Shown: piece after piece, positions 55,825-64,000 of the stretch
Layout of the letters: every line of letters begins with the position of its first letter
Position numbering within the stretch: the first letter of the stretch is position 1
Assembly: GCA_025642075.2 (NCBI GenBank)
Contig: JAODUO010000071.1
Span: 198,501 to 262,500 of the forward strand
DNA: 64,000 bases
Direction of reading: 5' to 3'
From: Ridgeia piscesae
Taxonomy: Eukaryota; Annelida; Polychaeta; Sabellida; Siboglinidae
The notes under the pieces: generated by a model
Database searches by the model: none
Told to the model about the DNA's origin: nothing
The model's input: the letters and a program-made list of their open reading frames with translations, nothing else
Program-made: the position numbers and the translations under genes

Positions 55825-57771
55825 GCAAGACATTCCGCAGTTATGGATAATATACTATTACATTTAACATATGTTTAACACGGATGGCCGTTGTGATTCA
55901 AGAAACCCAAACGTACATTTTAAGGTCTGTGCTGATATTTTCTGATTATTGCTTGTGCAAACTTCTACTGGTGGCTTCCTTTGTGGATCGTCCGAGTCTC
56001 AATGTCTACAGTGATAATCCATTGGCATTGCGAGTTTGACATGCAAAGCAGAAAACTCAACATATACAGCCAACAGTGAATTAGCAGGCGTGAACCTTTT
56101 GCACAGTGTCGTCGATATTGGTTCATTCCGACAGGGTAGTGCTGCCCTTGGATACGTGTACAATATCTGATGAACGGAAGACGATACCAACCTGTCGGTG
56201 ATCGTCCACGCTCATCGGCCCGACAACCCTGAACGGATACGGGAGAGAATATATTGCCTCGACAGAAAAGTCATCCACGGAACCGTAACACGCAGGCATG
56301 TCTGGCTCTAGCGTCATTGTCAGTCATACCATGGGATAGTATTTTATTTGTGAATCCCAATTTAATATGTTGATGTCTGTCAAATACCCCGCACACCAAG
56401 GAGGCTCAAGATGCGGTCGAGGCGATTGCTTTTCGACCGCATGTTGGTTCTCGATGTGTCTGGAGCCCGTGGCCGGTGAATCCAACGTCAATCTTGCCGA
56501 TCAAACAGTTGTAATATTTCGGAAGCGTCTCGAGGCGTGTTTACCCCGTCCAGGCCTCGTCTCGACCGCGTGTCGTCTCAAGACTTGGTGTGCAGGAGCT
56601 TCAGGACGAGATGCAATCGAGACGAGACGCAGCAGTCCAACGAGGAGCAGGCCTGGAGTCACACAGTGCTTCACACAACGCTCACGTCGGCGGACGTTTG
56701 GACTGAAGATCTCGATTGTGTTGAGGCAAAATTACCCGACCTCACAGGAAGTCGTCGATAAATATTACCTAAGTACTGCGTCGAAGGAGCGGACATTCCG
56801 AGAGATAGGCAGCTAACACAATATGCCAGGGGTGTATAACATTTACGGTCAACTACTAGGTTTATATTATGTTAATAATATTACAGTTTATTAGTGGATT
56901 TTTTAGCAAACTTCCGATGGTTGTCATTAGTAGATCCAGCCGATGGGACTAAACCGCGGAGAGGCTTTATGGCGCGGCCGGCTATGTTTTAGACATTCCT
57001 GATCACGTCGACCCATCTTCGGAGTCCTGGTGGCGGTTGGCTGTATTAGCACTGGCAGGTCAAACTTAAAAGTCACATCGGATACTTGGGAGAGGGAAGA
57101 AGACCGCAAGTTGCTGTTCTCATCCCGTGAATCAAGGAGCCAGACCCACTCGCATTGATGCAGCAATTCAAATAAATATTTGAGTCGGTTTCGGTTCGAC
57201 CAGCGACAAGATACGATACACTTGAGGTTGTCCCTGGCTCGAGGACTGAGGTGCATGCTTATTACGCGTTAACACGTGTGAGAACATAAATATAATAATA
57301 AATGTCGACAACGTACAATTATAAATAATGTGGTATGTAACATAAATATAATCGATATATATTTAAAATGTTACTGGTTTTATTTTGCGCTGAATCAAAG
57401 TCGGCTATTTTCCATGCTTTGTCTCTACAATATCAGCCGACATAGTTATCATAAATAATAAGTATTATAAGTAATCTCCGTACATATTTCATGATTTACG
57501 GATCTGCGCGCAGACTTACACCTCCTTTGCGTCAACTCAATTGTAGAAACCACTGCGTATTGCGATATGACAATATACAATTGTGATCCGCCATATTTCG
57601 TATTTCTCACAGTTACCATACAGTGATGCATTTCGGGAAGAAACGTCACAATGACGCAGTGCGTACAACTATTGTGTTTCCAGCGAAATTTAGTATAAAA
57701 AAGCGACGAAGGAACACATTAACGGCCCCCGGCCTTTCCGCGAGTAACCCGCTCTGTTTAACACCAGTGGT
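55825..57771. other. Spacer between GNL1 and the - strand TPR gene
   Basis: Holds no recognised gene. A GC-richer part (56360-57260) contains open frames of 149 and 74 codons (+) and 109 codons (-) with balanced composition but no motif I can name, and a short hairpin at 56411-56442. A TTTATT at 57379-57384 (AATAAA on the - strand) could serve the gene ending at 57772. Confidence 0.5.
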
Positions 57772-63452
<5,681 letters not shown>

Positions 63453-63639
63453 CTGTAAAACCGCATTGGCAAATGGAGAAAGGGAGAATAGAGTCGTATC
63501 TTATTTATCCTCTTCATCCCCAGTGGGACATAAGGTTACAACAATGTTCATCCACAAGGTTCTGTCCTTTGCTGTTGCCTGAGCCTCGCCTCACGCGGGC
63601 CCCATATCTTGTAGCGCCGCAATTACGAGAGTTGAGGAA

Positions 63640-64000
63640 GGAGACTTACGAGAGAGGCAGTGAGACAAAGAGAGGGAGGGAAGGAAGGGAAGACAAGAGG
63701 GAGACAGGGAGGGAGGGAGGTAGGGATAGGGAGAGAGGGAGAGTGGGAGAGGGAGGAAGAAATGGAGAGATGGAGGGAGGAAGGGAGTGAAATATGGAGG
63801 GAGGGAGGGGTGGAGGGGGAGGTGAAGGGAGGGAAATTGAGAGGGTGGGAGACAAGGAGGGAAGGAAGGAGGTAGGGAGGGAGACAGGGGACCTGGAGGG
63901 CGCCAGGAGGAGAAAGAGAGAGAGTATGACAGGGAGAGTAGGACAATGAGAGTAGGACAGGGAGAGTAGGACAGGGAGAGTAGGACAGTGAGGCAGAGTG
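63640..64000. repeat. Polypurine GGGA-type tract with a 13-bp GAGAGTAGGACAG array at the right edge
   Basis: Nearly pure purine on the + strand from about 63640: GGGAGGGA, GGAAGGA and GAGAGAG runs. From about 63930 it becomes a ~13-base tandem repeat, GGGAGAGTAGGACA. It continues past the window. The open frames rich in Ser/Pro/Leu or Arg/Glu/Gly are by-products. Confidence 0.95.

Overview
This is a stretch of an animal nuclear genome, not bacterial or viral. Genes are split into short exons with GT/AG introns, most of the DNA is AT-rich intron or spacer, and simple repeats, minisatellites and decayed transposons are abundant. The repeat set (tRNA-derived SINEs, LINE 3' ends, a Ty3-type element, long CA, CGCA and GGAC arrays) together with the protein matches suggests a marine invertebrate, most likely a mollusc. 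That placement is inference, not a direct match.

One gene can be read completely. GNL1, the HSR1-type circularly permuted GTPase, lies on the + strand as 13 exons between 44793 and 55685. All splice phases agree and it encodes 567 residues. A second gene on the - strand (57772-63452, continuing past the right edge) contributes three in-phase exons, the C-terminal 249 residues of a TPR protein resembling outer dynein arm docking subunit 4 (ODAD4/TTC25). A third, less certain - strand gene starts at 42948, head-to-head with GNL1, and is followed by two exons about 30 kb and 32 kb away (12884-12760 and 10911-10782). Its three exons join in phase into the start of an unrecognised protein whose opening recalls a PH domain.

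Region by region: 1-10781 is mostly unassigned DNA with minisatellites and a compound tetranucleotide array. 10782-42948 holds the - strand gene, whose ~30 kb intron contains SINEs, LINE 3' fragments, MITE-like elements, a 23-bp minisatellite with higher-order structure, a 59-bp tandem repeat, a second GGAC-type array, a ~208-bp CA tract and a mariner fragment just outside the first exon. 42949-44792 is the CpG-richer spacer between the divergent genes. 44793-55685 is GNL1, whose introns carry several arrays, one apparently grown from the end of its own exon 5. 55686-57771 is a spacer with two unexplained open frames. 57772-64000 is the ODAD4-like gene, with a broken Ty3-type retrotransposon and a SINE in one intron and a polypurine tract at the right edge.

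I found no new multi-gene system. The most unusual observations are the exon-derived minisatellite in GNL1, the GNL1 splice donor that is the first GT of a microsatellite, the partial Ty3 element that begins with a short copy of LTR-like sequence, and the CGCTCGGTA motif repeated at the GNL1 start.
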